Shown here one piece after another: positions 35,615 through 45,359 of a stretch of DNA of 64,000 nucleotides. Where the stretch lies: NCBI GenBank assembly GCA_900472605.1, contig UCJD01000012.1, positions 62,001-126,000 of the forward strand, in the 5' to 3' direction. Position 1 is the first letter of the stretch. Every line of letters starts with the position of its first letter. A program made the position numbers and the translations under genes. The notes beneath the pieces were generated by a model. That model saw only the letters and a program-made list of their open reading frames with translations, ran no database searches and was not told the DNA's origin. Origin of the DNA: Hyphomicrobiales bacterium. Lineage in GTDB: Bacteria > Pseudomonadota > Alphaproteobacteria > Rhizobiales > Rhizobiaceae.

Positions 35615-36259
35615 CTACGGCCCCACCGTGATTTCGGCGGGCGTCACCAGCGGAGGTTGTCCCGAGGCCGGCAGCGGGAAGGCGCCGGTGACAGTCACGG
35701 TCTTGCCGGCCAGGCCGTCGCGCGGCAGGGACGCCAGAAGCGCTGTGTTGATCTTCTCGTTGAACGCCTTGCCGAATTGCGCCCACTCGATCTGGTTCTT
35801 GAACTCGTTGAAATTGACGAATTCCAGCGTGTCGCGTAGCGCGGTGCCGCGCACGGCGGGGCCGATCTGCACCTTGGCGTCGGCCTTGCCGTCGCCGTCG
35901 GCATCGACGTCGATCGTGGCCGCGCGCGAGCCGGTATCGGCCGCAACGACCTTGCCGGTCAGCTTGACGGCATAGGTCCAGGGGGCGCTGGCCTGCTTGC
36001 GCGTGTTGCCGTACTTGGCGCCTGCCTCGTCGGGGCTCGACGTGGCGAGCGCCACGACGTCCTTCAGCTCACCGGCGCGCTTCTGCAGATACGGTATCGC
36101 CTGCGACTGCCAGATGGCCTCGACCTTTGCTGCGGGGTCGAAGGCGCTCTTGGCGGTTTCCGCCGCCTTTTCTTCCGCTGTCGGCGTCTTGATGATTTTG
36201 CAGCCCGGCAATGCCATCGCAAGCAATGCGACTAAAACCGCGCTTCTGACTTTCGCCAT
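35615..36259 (-). CDS. DUF2291 lipoprotein of sugar ABC operons
   Basis: 214 residues with a lipoprotein signal: MAKVRSAVLVALLAMALPGC, whose Cys20 would be lipidated. The rest is a soluble periplasmic domain. DUF2291 proteins are recurrently encoded between the binding protein and the ATPase of ribose-type importers; their function is not established. Tight packing with the ATPase gene points to a role in apiose uptake. Confidence 0.75.
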   Translation of the reverse strand: MAKVRSAVLVALLAMALPGCKIIKTPTAEEKAAETAKSAFDPAAKVEAIWQSQAIPYLQKRAGELKDVVALATSSPDEAGAKYGNTRKQASAPWTYAVKLTGKVVAADTGSRAATIDVDADGDGKADAKVQIGPAVRGTALRDTLEFVNFNEFKNQIEWAQFGKAFNEKINTALLASLPRDGLAGKTVTVTGAFPLPASGQPPLVTPAEITVGP

Positions 36260-36343
36260 CCACGAAACTCCGATTCCATGAAACAGAATATGAAGCGAAG
36301 AGCGCGATCTCACGCGCTCTTCGCCATCGGTCTTCAGCCGTCG

Positions 36344-38189
<1,846 letters not shown>

Positions 38190-38228
38190 GTTTCCTCACT
38201 TCGTGTTTTGCTGGAATTGTTAACGTTG

Positions 38229-38248
38229 CTGGTATGATGAGTCAATCA
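38229..38248. promoter_or_regulatory. CTGGTATGATGAGT element upstream of apnO
   Basis: The 14-base core matches the element at 42177-42190 in 13 of 14 positions. It lies 40 bases before the apnO start, on the correct side to control it. It is a candidate operator of the divergent FadR-type regulator and implies an internal promoter for apnO. Confidence 0.5.
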
Positions 38249-38265
38249 CCACGCCAGAATAAGTA

Positions 38266-38703
38266 TTACTTAACCGCGTCGAGCCTGTTGATGGCATCGA
38301 CATTGCCCGCCGAAGCGCCCTTCGGGTCGAATTCCGATGCCAGCCAGGTGTCGACGATCGACTTGGCAAGTTCGGTACCGATCACGCGAGCGCCCATGGT
38401 GATGATCTGTGCATTGTTGGATTTCGCTGCGCGCTCGGCCGAGTAGGTGTCATGGGTCAGCGCGGCGCGGATGCCGGGAACCTTGTTGGCCGAGATCGAA
38501 ACGCCGATGCCGGTGCCGCAGATCAGGATGCCGCGCTCGTGCTGTCCATCGACGATGGTCTGGGCGAGGTTCTGCGACAGATCGGCGTAAAAGCCGGCCT
38601 GGCTGAGATCATGCACTTCGAGGCCCGCCTTGGTGGCGAGATGGGCGGCGATCACGTCAAGCAATGGCTTGCCGGCGCTATCCGCTCCGATGGCGATTTT
38701 CAT
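38266..38703 (-). CDS. eryI: RpiB/LacAB-family isomerase, probable D-erythrulose 4-phosphate isomerase
   Basis: 145 residues beginning [20 protein letters not shown], the RpiB fold, with [20 protein letters not shown] near residue 65-84 (catalytic Cys and phosphate loop) and [14 protein letters not shown]. RpiB paralogues in erythritol and tetrose pathways (EryI) convert D-erythrulose 4-phosphate to D-erythrose 4-phosphate. The TpiA-family gene directly upstream supports this reading over ribose 5-phosphate isomerase. Symbol by analogy. Confidence 0.75.
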   Translation of the reverse strand: MKIAIGADSAGKPLLDVIAAHLATKAGLEVHDLSQAGFYADLSQNLAQTIVDGQHERGILICGTGIGVSISANKVPGIRAALTHDTYSAERAAKSNNAQIITMGARVIGTELAKSIVDTWLASEFDPKGASAGNVDAINRLDAVK

Positions 38704-38758
38704 GGTCTATGTCCTTTCAATCATTCGGGGGCTGGATGAGGTGACTTGGTCGCTGCGG

Positions 38759-39517
38759 TCAGATGACCGCGGCAACGCGCTTCAGAATGTCGAGATAGCC
38801 TTCGACGGCCCAGGCAGAGCGGCCGATGAACAGGCCGTCGATGTGCTTCTGGGCGATCAGCTCCTCGCAGTTACCAGGGTTGACGCTGCCGCCGTAGAGC
38901 ACCGGCACGTTGCGGCCGAGCGCCTTGGCGGCGACGTCGGCGATCCGCGCATGACGTTCGTCGGCGTAGTCGGCGGTTGCCGGAATGCCGTTGACGCCGA
39001 TCGCCCAGACGGGCTCGTAGGCGAGGAGGATTTCGGCGGTCTTGCCGGATTGGGTGACGCGGGCAAGCGCGCCTTCCACTTGGCGCTTCAGCACAGCGTC
39101 GGCATCGCCGGCATTGCGCTCGTTGAGCGTCTCGCCGATGCAGATCAGCGGAATGAGGCCGTGGTTGACGGCGCTTTCGACCTTCAAGCCGACAGTCTCG
39201 TCGGTCTCGCCGAAATGCTCGCGGCGCTCGGAGTGGCCGAGTTCGACGATATCGAGGTTGCAGTCCTTCAGCATTGGGGCCGAGACTTCACCCGTCCACG
39301 CGCCGGCCGCGTCCCAATGCATGTTCTGCGCGCCGACCTTGACGGAGCTCGATGCCAGCGCCTGTTTGACTTCGCGCACGGCTGTAAAGGGCGGGATGAC
39401 GAAGCGCTGGATATCTGCGTGGCGGTCGCTGTCGGCGGCCGCCAGCTGTTCGGCGAAAGACAGAGCCTCGCCAAGCGTCTTGTTCATCTTGAAGCTGGTG
39501 CCAACCCAGTAACGCAT
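38759..39517 (-). CDS. eryH: TpiA-family isomerase, probable L-erythrulose 1-phosphate isomerase
   Basis: 252 residues of the triosephosphate isomerase TIM barrel: N-terminal GTSFKMNKTL with the active-site Lys, LGHSERREHFGE with catalytic His, AYEPVWAIG with catalytic Glu, and the phosphate loop LYGGSVNPGN. The start at 39517 has an AGGAG-like site upstream. In erythritol catabolism the TpiA paralogue EryH converts L-erythrulose 1-phosphate to D-erythrulose 4-phosphate. OiaX in this operon would produce exactly that substrate. Glycolytic TIM activity is the alternative, but a dedicated copy in a catabolic operon favours the tetrose role. Confidence 0.75.
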   Translation of the reverse strand: MRYWVGTSFKMNKTLGEALSFAEQLAAADSDRHADIQRFVIPPFTAVREVKQALASSSVKVGAQNMHWDAAGAWTGEVSAPMLKDCNLDIVELGHSERREHFGETDETVGLKVESAVNHGLIPLICIGETLNERNAGDADAVLKRQVEGALARVTQSGKTAEILLAYEPVWAIGVNGIPATADYADERHARIADVAAKALGRNVPVLYGGSVNPGNCEELIAQKHIDGLFIGRSAWAVEGYLDILKRVAAVI

Positions 39518-39519
39518 CG

Positions 39520-40854
39520 TTAGCTCCTCCGTCCGTCGCGGATCTGTGCGAAATAAGTATCGGTGCCGACCTGGCCGCCCTTGAGCGCGATCTGCAGGCC
39601 GTTGGTGGGAGCGTAGGGGCCATGCGCCGTGCAAAGCGGGGAGCCCGGCGTCTGCGGCAGGGGCAGCAGCGTCGTGAGAGCGTCAACGCGCAGTTGCTGC
39701 AGGGCGTGGCTGGATGTATCGCCACCGGCGATCACGGCGCGGGTCAGCTTCTCTTCCTCGACCAGACGACGCAGGATCGTTCCGAGAGCCGAGCCAAGGC
39801 GATGGCGCGAGCCCGGAATGCGGTCGATATCGGTACCCTTGTCCGCCGAAGGGCCGAGTGCCGTGTGCAATAAGACGCTACGGCCGGCCTTCAGGCGTTT
39901 GACGCCATCGGCGACGGCTGCATCAATGACGCGGTCACCGCTTTCGCCGACAAGCTCAAGCGGATCGACGGCGATGCCGTCAAAGCCGTTTTCGGTCGCA
40001 TTGCGGATCTGCCGTTCGGTCGTGGGCGACACGCTGCCCGAGACCACGGCGAGACGGTCGACCTTGCCGGGTTCTGCGAAGGTTGTCGGCTCACCAAGCA
40101 AGCCTTCGGCTTTCCACGCCTGAAGCAGCGCGTATTCGACGCCGGACGAGCCGGCTGTAAACAAGCCGCCCTCGCGCCTCGCGCGCCACATCTGGCGTCC
40201 GGCCAGCGCCTGCGACTGCGCGCTATCGACGTCGATCAGCAGGATGCCGTTGAGATCGCTCACCGTGCTGTCGACGCGCTTGTCGGCATCGTCGGCCGAG
40301 ATCGTCACGAGATCGGCTAGCGCCACCGGAAGCGATGTCTGCTTTGCCAGATGCAAGGTCAGGTCTGCTTCCGCCATCGGCGTTACCGGATGGCGGCTCA
40401 TGACGGGATGGCGATCGATGCGGTAGTAGCGATCCTGATAGGCCGCGAAGAGATTGCCGAAAGCCGTGAAGCGCTTCAGCTGCGGCGCGCCGACGATGAC
40501 GGGCACGACCGGCTGGCCGTAGAGCGCCTTGCCGATCTCGATCGCCTTGCCGATGTTGCCGACCGTCGGTGCGGAATCGAAGGTCGAGCAGACCTTGTAA
40601 TGGCAGATGTCGGCGTCGAGTGCCTTCAGCCACTCGAAGATTGCGGGCAGATGCTTTTCCATCCACTCGGGCGTTTCGCTGCGGCTGGTGCCGGCAATGC
40701 CGAAGGCTCTGTAATCGGCAAAACGCTTGGCGGTCTCGGCACTTGGGATGCCCAAAAACAGCACGGTGGGCACGCCATTGGAGGCGAGGGCCTCCATGAC
40801 GTCAGCGGAGCCGGTGAAGTCGTCACCGTAGTAGGTAAGCAGTGGTTTGGTCAT
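39520..40854 (-). CDS. oiaK: 3-oxo-isoapionate kinase (four-carbon acid sugar kinase family, DUF1537)
   Basis: 444 residues. The N-terminal substrate domain begins LLTYYGDDFTGSADVMEAL, the hallmark of DUF1537 acid-sugar kinases; the C-terminal nucleotide domain has AVIAGGDTSSHALQQLRV near residue 380-397. OiaK phosphorylates 3-oxo-isoapionate at O4 using ATP. Immediate coupling to the RuBisCO-like gene (5-base gap) and to ApnO picks this member of a broad kinase family. The start at 40854 follows the oiaX stop directly; a longer frame inside oiaX was rejected. Confidence 0.8.
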   Translation of the reverse strand: MTKPLLTYYGDDFTGSADVMEALASNGVPTVLFLGIPSAETAKRFADYRAFGIAGTSRSETPEWMEKHLPAIFEWLKALDADICHYKVCSTFDSAPTVGNIGKAIEIGKALYGQPVVPVIVGAPQLKRFTAFGNLFAAYQDRYYRIDRHPVMSRHPVTPMAEADLTLHLAKQTSLPVALADLVTISADDADKRVDSTVSDLNGILLIDVDSAQSQALAGRQMWRARREGGLFTAGSSGVEYALLQAWKAEGLLGEPTTFAEPGKVDRLAVVSGSVSPTTERQIRNATENGFDGIAVDPLELVGESGDRVIDAAVADGVKRLKAGRSVLLHTALGPSADKGTDIDRIPGSRHRLGSALGTILRRLVEEEKLTRAVIAGGDTSSHALQQLRVDALTTLLPLPQTPGSPLCTAHGPYAPTNGLQIALKGGQVGTDTYFAQIRDGRRS

Positions 40855-40858
40855 GGTC

Positions 40859-42118
40859 TCAAGCTGCCTTGCCGTCACCGAACTTTGCGATCGAGGCGGC
40901 GAGTTCCGGGTGATCCTTGGCGTATTCGTCGAGCGGAATATCGGCGACCGCCGCCTGCCAGGCCTGCTGCACGGCGCGAACGCCGGCGGCCGGGCCGCCC
41001 GGATGGCTGACGATGCCGCCGCCGCACAGATAGAGAAGATCCGTCGTACGGCCGGTGCGATTGTAGGTGTCCGGCGCCTGACCACCCCACTGGCCGGAGC
41101 CCGCGACCGGCAGCGGGCAGTCGGCCTTGCTGAACAGCGGCGTGCTGACGGCCTTGAAGGATTCGACGAAGCTGTCGTCGGGTTCCCAATACTTGATACG
41201 GATGCCGTTGATCTGGAACTGATCGACGCCGAGCAGGCGCCAGAACTGCTGGTAGACCTTGAAGTCGAGGCCGGCGCCGGGATCGCGGGTCAGGATGTCC
41301 CAGCCGTTGCGGTGGGCGTGCAGGACGAGGCCGGAGCGCTTGCGCAGGAAGCTCATGCCGCCGAAGCCGATCGAATTGATGTTGACGACGGCGCAGTTGC
41401 CGCCGGCCTTCAAAACGAGATCATGGTTGCGCATCATCTCATCGGGATCGGCATGCGAGATGCCGAAGGCGTACATGACTTTCTTGCCGGTCTTCTGCTC
41501 GTGATCGAGGATCTTCGGCATGATGGCTTCGACGCGCTCCTTGAGCGGCGAATAGGCCGGGCTCATCAGCTTCTCGTCATCCTTGATAAAGTCCACGCCG
41601 GACTCGATGAGTTCGCCGACGAGTTCCACCGTCTCATGCGGACGCAGGCCGAGCGCAGGCTTGACGATCGTGCCAATGATCGGCCGACCTTCGACGCCGG
41701 TCAGGCGGCGGCTGCCGGGCAGGCCGAATTGGGGGCCGGGATGGGCGGTGGCGAAGGCTTCCGGCAGCTTCATGTCAACGATGCGGATGCCGCTCATGCC
41801 CTTGATCGAAAAGACGCCGCCGATCGCGATCGTCATCAGGGCGGAGAGGTCCGTGCCGATCGCGTCCATCGGGAAGGCGATATCGGCGTCGGCGCGGTGA
41901 ATGGGGCCGCTGCCAGGCGCTACTTCCGGCCACGTCGGATACTCCGCATCGGGAAGGCGGCGGATCGCGACAACACGTGCGGCCACGCGAGCCTTCAGCT
42001 CTTCCGTCTCGCCGGGAACGGGGACGAACGTGCCGGTCGATTGATCGCTGGCGATCTTGGCGGCCATCGCCTCCACGCTGCCGGTCGTTTCGATGCGGTA
42101 AGTAACTGTGATCATCAT
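40859..42118 (-). CDS. oiaX: RuBisCO-like protein, 3-oxo-isoapionate-4-phosphate decarboxylase
   Basis: 419 residues of the RuBisCO large-subunit superfamily. The base-type lysine motif GTIVKPALGL (Lys153) and the metal-binding KDDE box (179-182), whose Lys is carbamylated in true RuBisCO, are both present. The C-terminal phosphate site LLYLCGGGIVSHPGG is also clear. There is no small-subunit gene or phosphoribulokinase. Two apiose-pathway activities exist in this family: OiaX (decarboxylase giving L-erythrulose 1-phosphate) and OiaT (transcarboxylase/hydrolase giving glycolate and 3-phosphoglycerate). The TpiA and RpiB-type isomerases in the operon favour OiaX. First gene of its operon, with AGGAGGAG upstream. 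Confidence 0.8.
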   Translation of the reverse strand: MMITVTYRIETTGSVEAMAAKIASDQSTGTFVPVPGETEELKARVAARVVAIRRLPDAEYPTWPEVAPGSGPIHRADADIAFPMDAIGTDLSALMTIAIGGVFSIKGMSGIRIVDMKLPEAFATAHPGPQFGLPGSRRLTGVEGRPIIGTIVKPALGLRPHETVELVGELIESGVDFIKDDEKLMSPAYSPLKERVEAIMPKILDHEQKTGKKVMYAFGISHADPDEMMRNHDLVLKAGGNCAVVNINSIGFGGMSFLRKRSGLVLHAHRNGWDILTRDPGAGLDFKVYQQFWRLLGVDQFQINGIRIKYWEPDDSFVESFKAVSTPLFSKADCPLPVAGSGQWGGQAPDTYNRTGRTTDLLYLCGGGIVSHPGGPAAGVRAVQQAWQAAVADIPLDEYAKDHPELAASIAKFGDGKAA

Positions 42119-42176
42119 GAGGTTTCGTTGCTCCTCCTGCCTAGGCCGAAAGTTTGCCATGGCGTCAACTCGTGAA

Positions 42177-42196
42177 CTGGTATAATGAGTATTCCA
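42177..42196. promoter_or_regulatory. CTGGTATAATGAGT element between oiaX and the FadR-type gene
   Basis: It shares a 13/14 core with the element upstream of apnO. It sits in the 172-base divergent region, 59 bases before the oiaX start, where the FadR-type regulator could repress both directions. Confidence 0.55.
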
Positions 42197-42290
42197 ATTT
42201 CTGCAACGAAAATTTTTTGAAAGAGCACAGACGGATTTCAGACGACGGCCTTTCTTGCCGGGACGCTAGCATGCATAAAGGAGGGATATT

Positions 42291-43019
42291 GTGAGCCAGC
42301 GAGACACCATGAACCAGCCAATCGAACAGATCGTGCGTCGCAAACTTTCCGATGAGGTTTTCGATCGACTGGAGAGAATGATCACCTCGGGCGAGCTTCG
42401 GCCAGGCGACGAAATGCCTTCGGAGCGGGTGCTGATGGAGCGCTTCGGGGTTGGAAGGCCGGCTATCCGCGAGGCGATGCAGTCGCTGGCCAATATGGGA
42501 CTGGTCAACATCTCGCACGGAGAGCGCGCCAAGGTTTTGCAACTGACCGCAAGATCGATTTTCCGCCAGGTGGACCTGACGGCGAAGATCATGTTGGCGC
42601 AATCCGCAGACTCGCTCGACCATCTGAAGAGTTCACGCATTTTCTTCGAACGCGGCATGGCGCGCGAGGCGGCGGTCAAGGCCACGCCCGCCGATATCAC
42701 CGATCTTCGCGATATCGTCGAAGAGCAGCGTCGGTCGCTTGGCAACGCGGAAGAGTTCATCGCCGCCGACATGCAGTTCCATACGCGCATTGCACAAATC
42801 TCGGGCAATCCGATCTTCGTTGCCGTGAGCGAGGCGATGCTGGCATGGCTGAAGGCCTATCACACGGACATGCTGATCTGGACCGGCAAGGAAAAGTTCA
42901 CGCTGGTGGAGCATGAGCAGATCCTCGACTGTCTCGCCGCCAACGATGCAAACGGCGCGGAAGCGGCCATCTTGAAGCACCTCGAGCGCTCCAGCGCGCT
43001 CTATACCAATCGCGACTGA
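42291..43019 (+). CDS. GntR-family regulator, FadR subfamily, of the apiose genes
   Basis: 242 residues. Winged helix (about 15-80: GDEMPSERVLMERFGVGRPA) and an all-helical FCD ligand-binding domain (about 95-230), where metal/ligand histidines are expected in the MQFHTRIAQISGN and EHEQIL segments. The start is read as GTG at 42291 because GGAGGG precedes it; ATG at 42309 is an alternative. It is divergent from oiaX and is the natural repressor of the locus, responding to an acid intermediate such as apionate. The latter is inference. Confidence 0.85.
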   Translation: MSQRDTMNQPIEQIVRRKLSDEVFDRLERMITSGELRPGDEMPSERVLMERFGVGRPAIREAMQSLANMGLVNISHGERAKVLQLTARSIFRQVDLTAKIMLAQSADSLDHLKSSRIFFERGMAREAAVKATPADITDLRDIVEEQRRSLGNAEEFIAADMQFHTRIAQISGNPIFVAVSEAMLAWLKAYHTDMLIWTGKEKFTLVEHEQILDCLAANDANGAEAAILKHLERSSALYTNRD

Positions 43020-43043
43020 AGCCGGTTTCCTCGGCGGATACGA

Positions 43044-43077
43044 AAACAGCGACCAGCCTGCAAGCCGGTCGCTGTTT
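43044..43077. terminator. Bidirectional terminator between convergent genes
   Basis: An AAACAGCGACC/GGTCGCTGTTT stem of 11 base pairs with T residues on one side and A residues on the other lies between the FadR-type and GMC genes. Confidence 0.8.
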
Positions 43078-43134
43078 CTATTTATGATCGGAAAAGTCTC
43101 GGCCGGCATGGCCGAGATGTGTCGCACCCTGAGA

Positions 43135-44769
43135 TCAGATTTCCCTGATCAACTGCTCGGCAATGCGCACGCTGAGCGCCGCACCCGTCAGTGTCGGGTT
43201 CATGCACGAGGCCGAAGGCATGACACTGGTGCCGGCGATGAACATGTTCGGATGGTCATGCGTGCGGCAATCGCGGTCGACGACGCTGTCCTTCGGATCG
43301 TTGCCCATGCGGGTCGTGCCCATGACGTGCTGGCGGTTCTGCCACTTTACATCGGTCGATAAAACCTCGGCGTCGAGCAGCTGGGCGATCTTGTTTAGGT
43401 CTTCCAGGCCGCGATCGCGGCCGGCATTCCAGTAGTCGGTGACCGAGTAGTAGAGAACTGGAACCGGGATGCCGAGCGCGTCGAACTTGGTTTTCGAAGG
43501 CGTAACGCGGTTTTCGGCGAGCGGCAATGGCTCGAAATCGATCGCCCAGTTCAGCGAACGGGCCGAATACTGGCGGATCATCTCGTCGAGCTTGGAGCCC
43601 ATGATGCCCTTCTTGATGAAGCCTTCGGTCATCTGGGCTGTCGGCACCGTGTTACGAACCTTGATCTTGTAGCTCGGATAATCCTTGCGGAAAGCGCCGT
43701 CGCGCTGGTTGAGGTAGACCAGCAGTTCGGTCGGGCCTTCGCCTGGCCACATGTCCTCCTTGGTCAGCATGTTCATGCTGATGCCGGTATGGTCCATGAG
43801 GTTGCGGCCGACCTGATCCGACGAATTGGCGATGCCGTTCGGATACTTGTCCGAGGTCGAGATGAGCAGCAGCTTGGCGCTTTCGATGCCGTAGGCGGCG
43901 AGCACGAAGTAGCGCGCCGTCAGCCGGTGCTCGGAATTGTCGGGCTTCTTGTACCAGACGGCGGTGATCTTGCCGTCATCGCCAGCTTCCACCTTGTAGA
44001 CGGGGGAGTTGTCGAGCAGCTTGGCGCCATGGCGTTCGGCCTCGTCGATATGCATCGAGCCGTCATACTTGGCGCCGATCGGACAGACCGGGTTGCAATT
44101 GTTGTTGCCGGCGCAGACCGGACGATTGCCGTAGGGGCGCGAGGCACGGCCGTGCGGCTCGAGAACCGGGTTGAAACCGCCAACCGAAAGCTTCTCCGCC
44201 AGCGTCGTGAACATGTAGCTGGAATTCAGCTGCTTCATCGGGAAGGGCATGGATCGCGGCGGCATCGGACCACCGCCCTGGCCGCTCTCGTCCTGGCCGT
44301 CCGTGCCGGTAACGCCGAGTTCGAGCTCCGCCTTGTTGTAGTAGTCTTCCAGATCGTCATAGCCGATCGGCCAGTCGCGGCCGCGACCATAGAGCGACTG
44401 GATCTTGAAGTCGTTGGGGATCATGCGCCAGAGCGCCGACCCGAAGTGCCATGTCGTGCCGCCGACGACGCGCAGGTAGGAGGTGTTGTATTTCACCGGG
44501 CCTTCGTACTGCAGATAGTCGCCATAGGTGGATGGCGCCCAGGGCATGCTCGGGAAGGGAGAGCCTGCGCCCTGCAGCTTGGCGTTGGCCAGCGAGAGCT
44601 TGACCGGGGCGTTGCGGAACGTTTCGACGATCTCGCGGCGATCGACGCGAGGGCCGGCTTCGAGAATGATCACCTTCTTGCCAGCCTTGGCCAGCTGTGC
44701 GGCGACGATGCCGCCCATGACACCCGATCCGATAACGATCAGGTCCGCATCATATGCGTCGTTTGCCAT
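43135..44769 (-). CDS. GMC-family FAD-dependent sugar/polyol dehydrogenase, large subunit
   Basis: 544 residues. FAD-binding GSGVMGGIVAAQLA near 13-26 and VVGGTTWHFGSALW near 102; a cysteine cluster CAGNNNCNPVC near 215-225 that holds the [3Fe-4S] cluster in FAD-glucose/fructose dehydrogenases; catalytic His in QHVMGTTRMG and Asn in MNPTLTGAALS at the end. It has no signal peptide of its own, so it is exported as a complex by the Tat signal of the small subunit. Substrate could be gluconate, fructose, sorbitol or glucose. Last gene of the three-gene operon. Confidence 0.87.
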   Translation of the reverse strand: MANDAYDADLIVIGSGVMGGIVAAQLAKAGKKVIILEAGPRVDRREIVETFRNAPVKLSLANAKLQGAGSPFPSMPWAPSTYGDYLQYEGPVKYNTSYLRVVGGTTWHFGSALWRMIPNDFKIQSLYGRGRDWPIGYDDLEDYYNKAELELGVTGTDGQDESGQGGGPMPPRSMPFPMKQLNSSYMFTTLAEKLSVGGFNPVLEPHGRASRPYGNRPVCAGNNNCNPVCPIGAKYDGSMHIDEAERHGAKLLDNSPVYKVEAGDDGKITAVWYKKPDNSEHRLTARYFVLAAYGIESAKLLLISTSDKYPNGIANSSDQVGRNLMDHTGISMNMLTKEDMWPGEGPTELLVYLNQRDGAFRKDYPSYKIKVRNTVPTAQMTEGFIKKGIMGSKLDEMIRQYSARSLNWAIDFEPLPLAENRVTPSKTKFDALGIPVPVLYYSVTDYWNAGRDRGLEDLNKIAQLLDAEVLSTDVKWQNRQHVMGTTRMGNDPKDSVVDRDCRTHDHPNMFIAGTSVMPSASCMNPTLTGAALSVRIAEQLIREI

Positions 44770-44782
44770 TGTCTTTATCCTG

Positions 44783-45310
44783 TCAGATCTTGCTGCCGGG
44801 CTTCGGTCCCCAGGCGTTCGGGCCGGGACCGTAGGTCGGAATGGGAAGGAGGCCCTTTGTCGGGCGATACATGAGCGATTTCTCGTAGGTGATGAGTTCC
44901 GCGTCCTGCGGTTCGCCGACCACGCCGAGATACCAGGCGGAGACGATCTTCGCGGAAGTCTTCATGTCGGGCTCAGCGGGCATGGACGCGAGGAAACCGT
45001 CCATGTCCTTGGCACCTGATTGGCTCACGGCCTGCTGCAGCGCCGCGATGTCTGCTTTCAGCGTCTTGCTGCGCTTGGAGAGTGCTGAAAGGAAGCGTGC
45101 GCCGATCACCGGGTCGAGCTCGTAGCCGGTCAGGAATTCGGAGAGCTTGGTAAAGCCCTGCACATCGTCGTCGGCTGCGAGCGCCGATAGCGGTGCTGCG
45201 AAGGAGGAAAGGACTGCCAGTCCTCCGACGGCCACGGTGGCGCGCAGGAGGTCTCGGCGGTGGAGAGGCCGGCTCATGGGAGAGCCCGCATTGTTCGGGT
45301 CGATTGGCAT
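44783..45310 (-). CDS. Membrane-bound sugar dehydrogenase small subunit (gluconate 2-dehydrogenase subunit 3-like)
   Basis: 175 residues with a twin-arginine signal (HRRDLLRATVAVGGLAVLSS), then a compact helical domain (TKLSEFLTGYELDPVIGARF and SAWYLGVVGEPQDAELITYE). It acts as the Tat hitch-hiker and assembly partner of the FAD subunit. The start at 45310 has GAGG nine bases upstream; the longer in-frame region overlaps the cytochrome gene and was rejected. Gap of 13 bases to the FAD subunit. Confidence 0.85.
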   Translation of the reverse strand: MPIDPNNAGSPMSRPLHRRDLLRATVAVGGLAVLSSFAAPLSALAADDDVQGFTKLSEFLTGYELDPVIGARFLSALSKRSKTLKADIAALQQAVSQSGAKDMDGFLASMPAEPDMKTSAKIVSAWYLGVVGEPQDAELITYEKSLMYRPTKGLLPIPTYGPGPNAWGPKPGSKI

Positions 45311-45359
45311 CGCTGATATCCTCGATGAGGCAGTCAGAACTAGGAAAAGGGCGAAACGA

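Noticed and set aside
38759..39517. Glycolytic triosephosphate isomerase
   Set aside because: The active-site motifs fit, but its place between an RpiB-type isomerase and OiaK points to tetrose phosphate isomerisation.
40859..42118. Carbon-fixing RuBisCO large subunit
   Set aside because: No small subunit, phosphoribulokinase or CbbR; apiose-pathway genes surround it, so it is a RuBisCO-like protein.
43135..44769. PQQ-dependent dehydrogenase (because pqq genes are nearby)
   Set aside because: The protein has GMC FAD-binding motifs and an iron-sulfur cysteine cluster, not the beta-propeller tryptophan docking repeats of PQQ enzymes.
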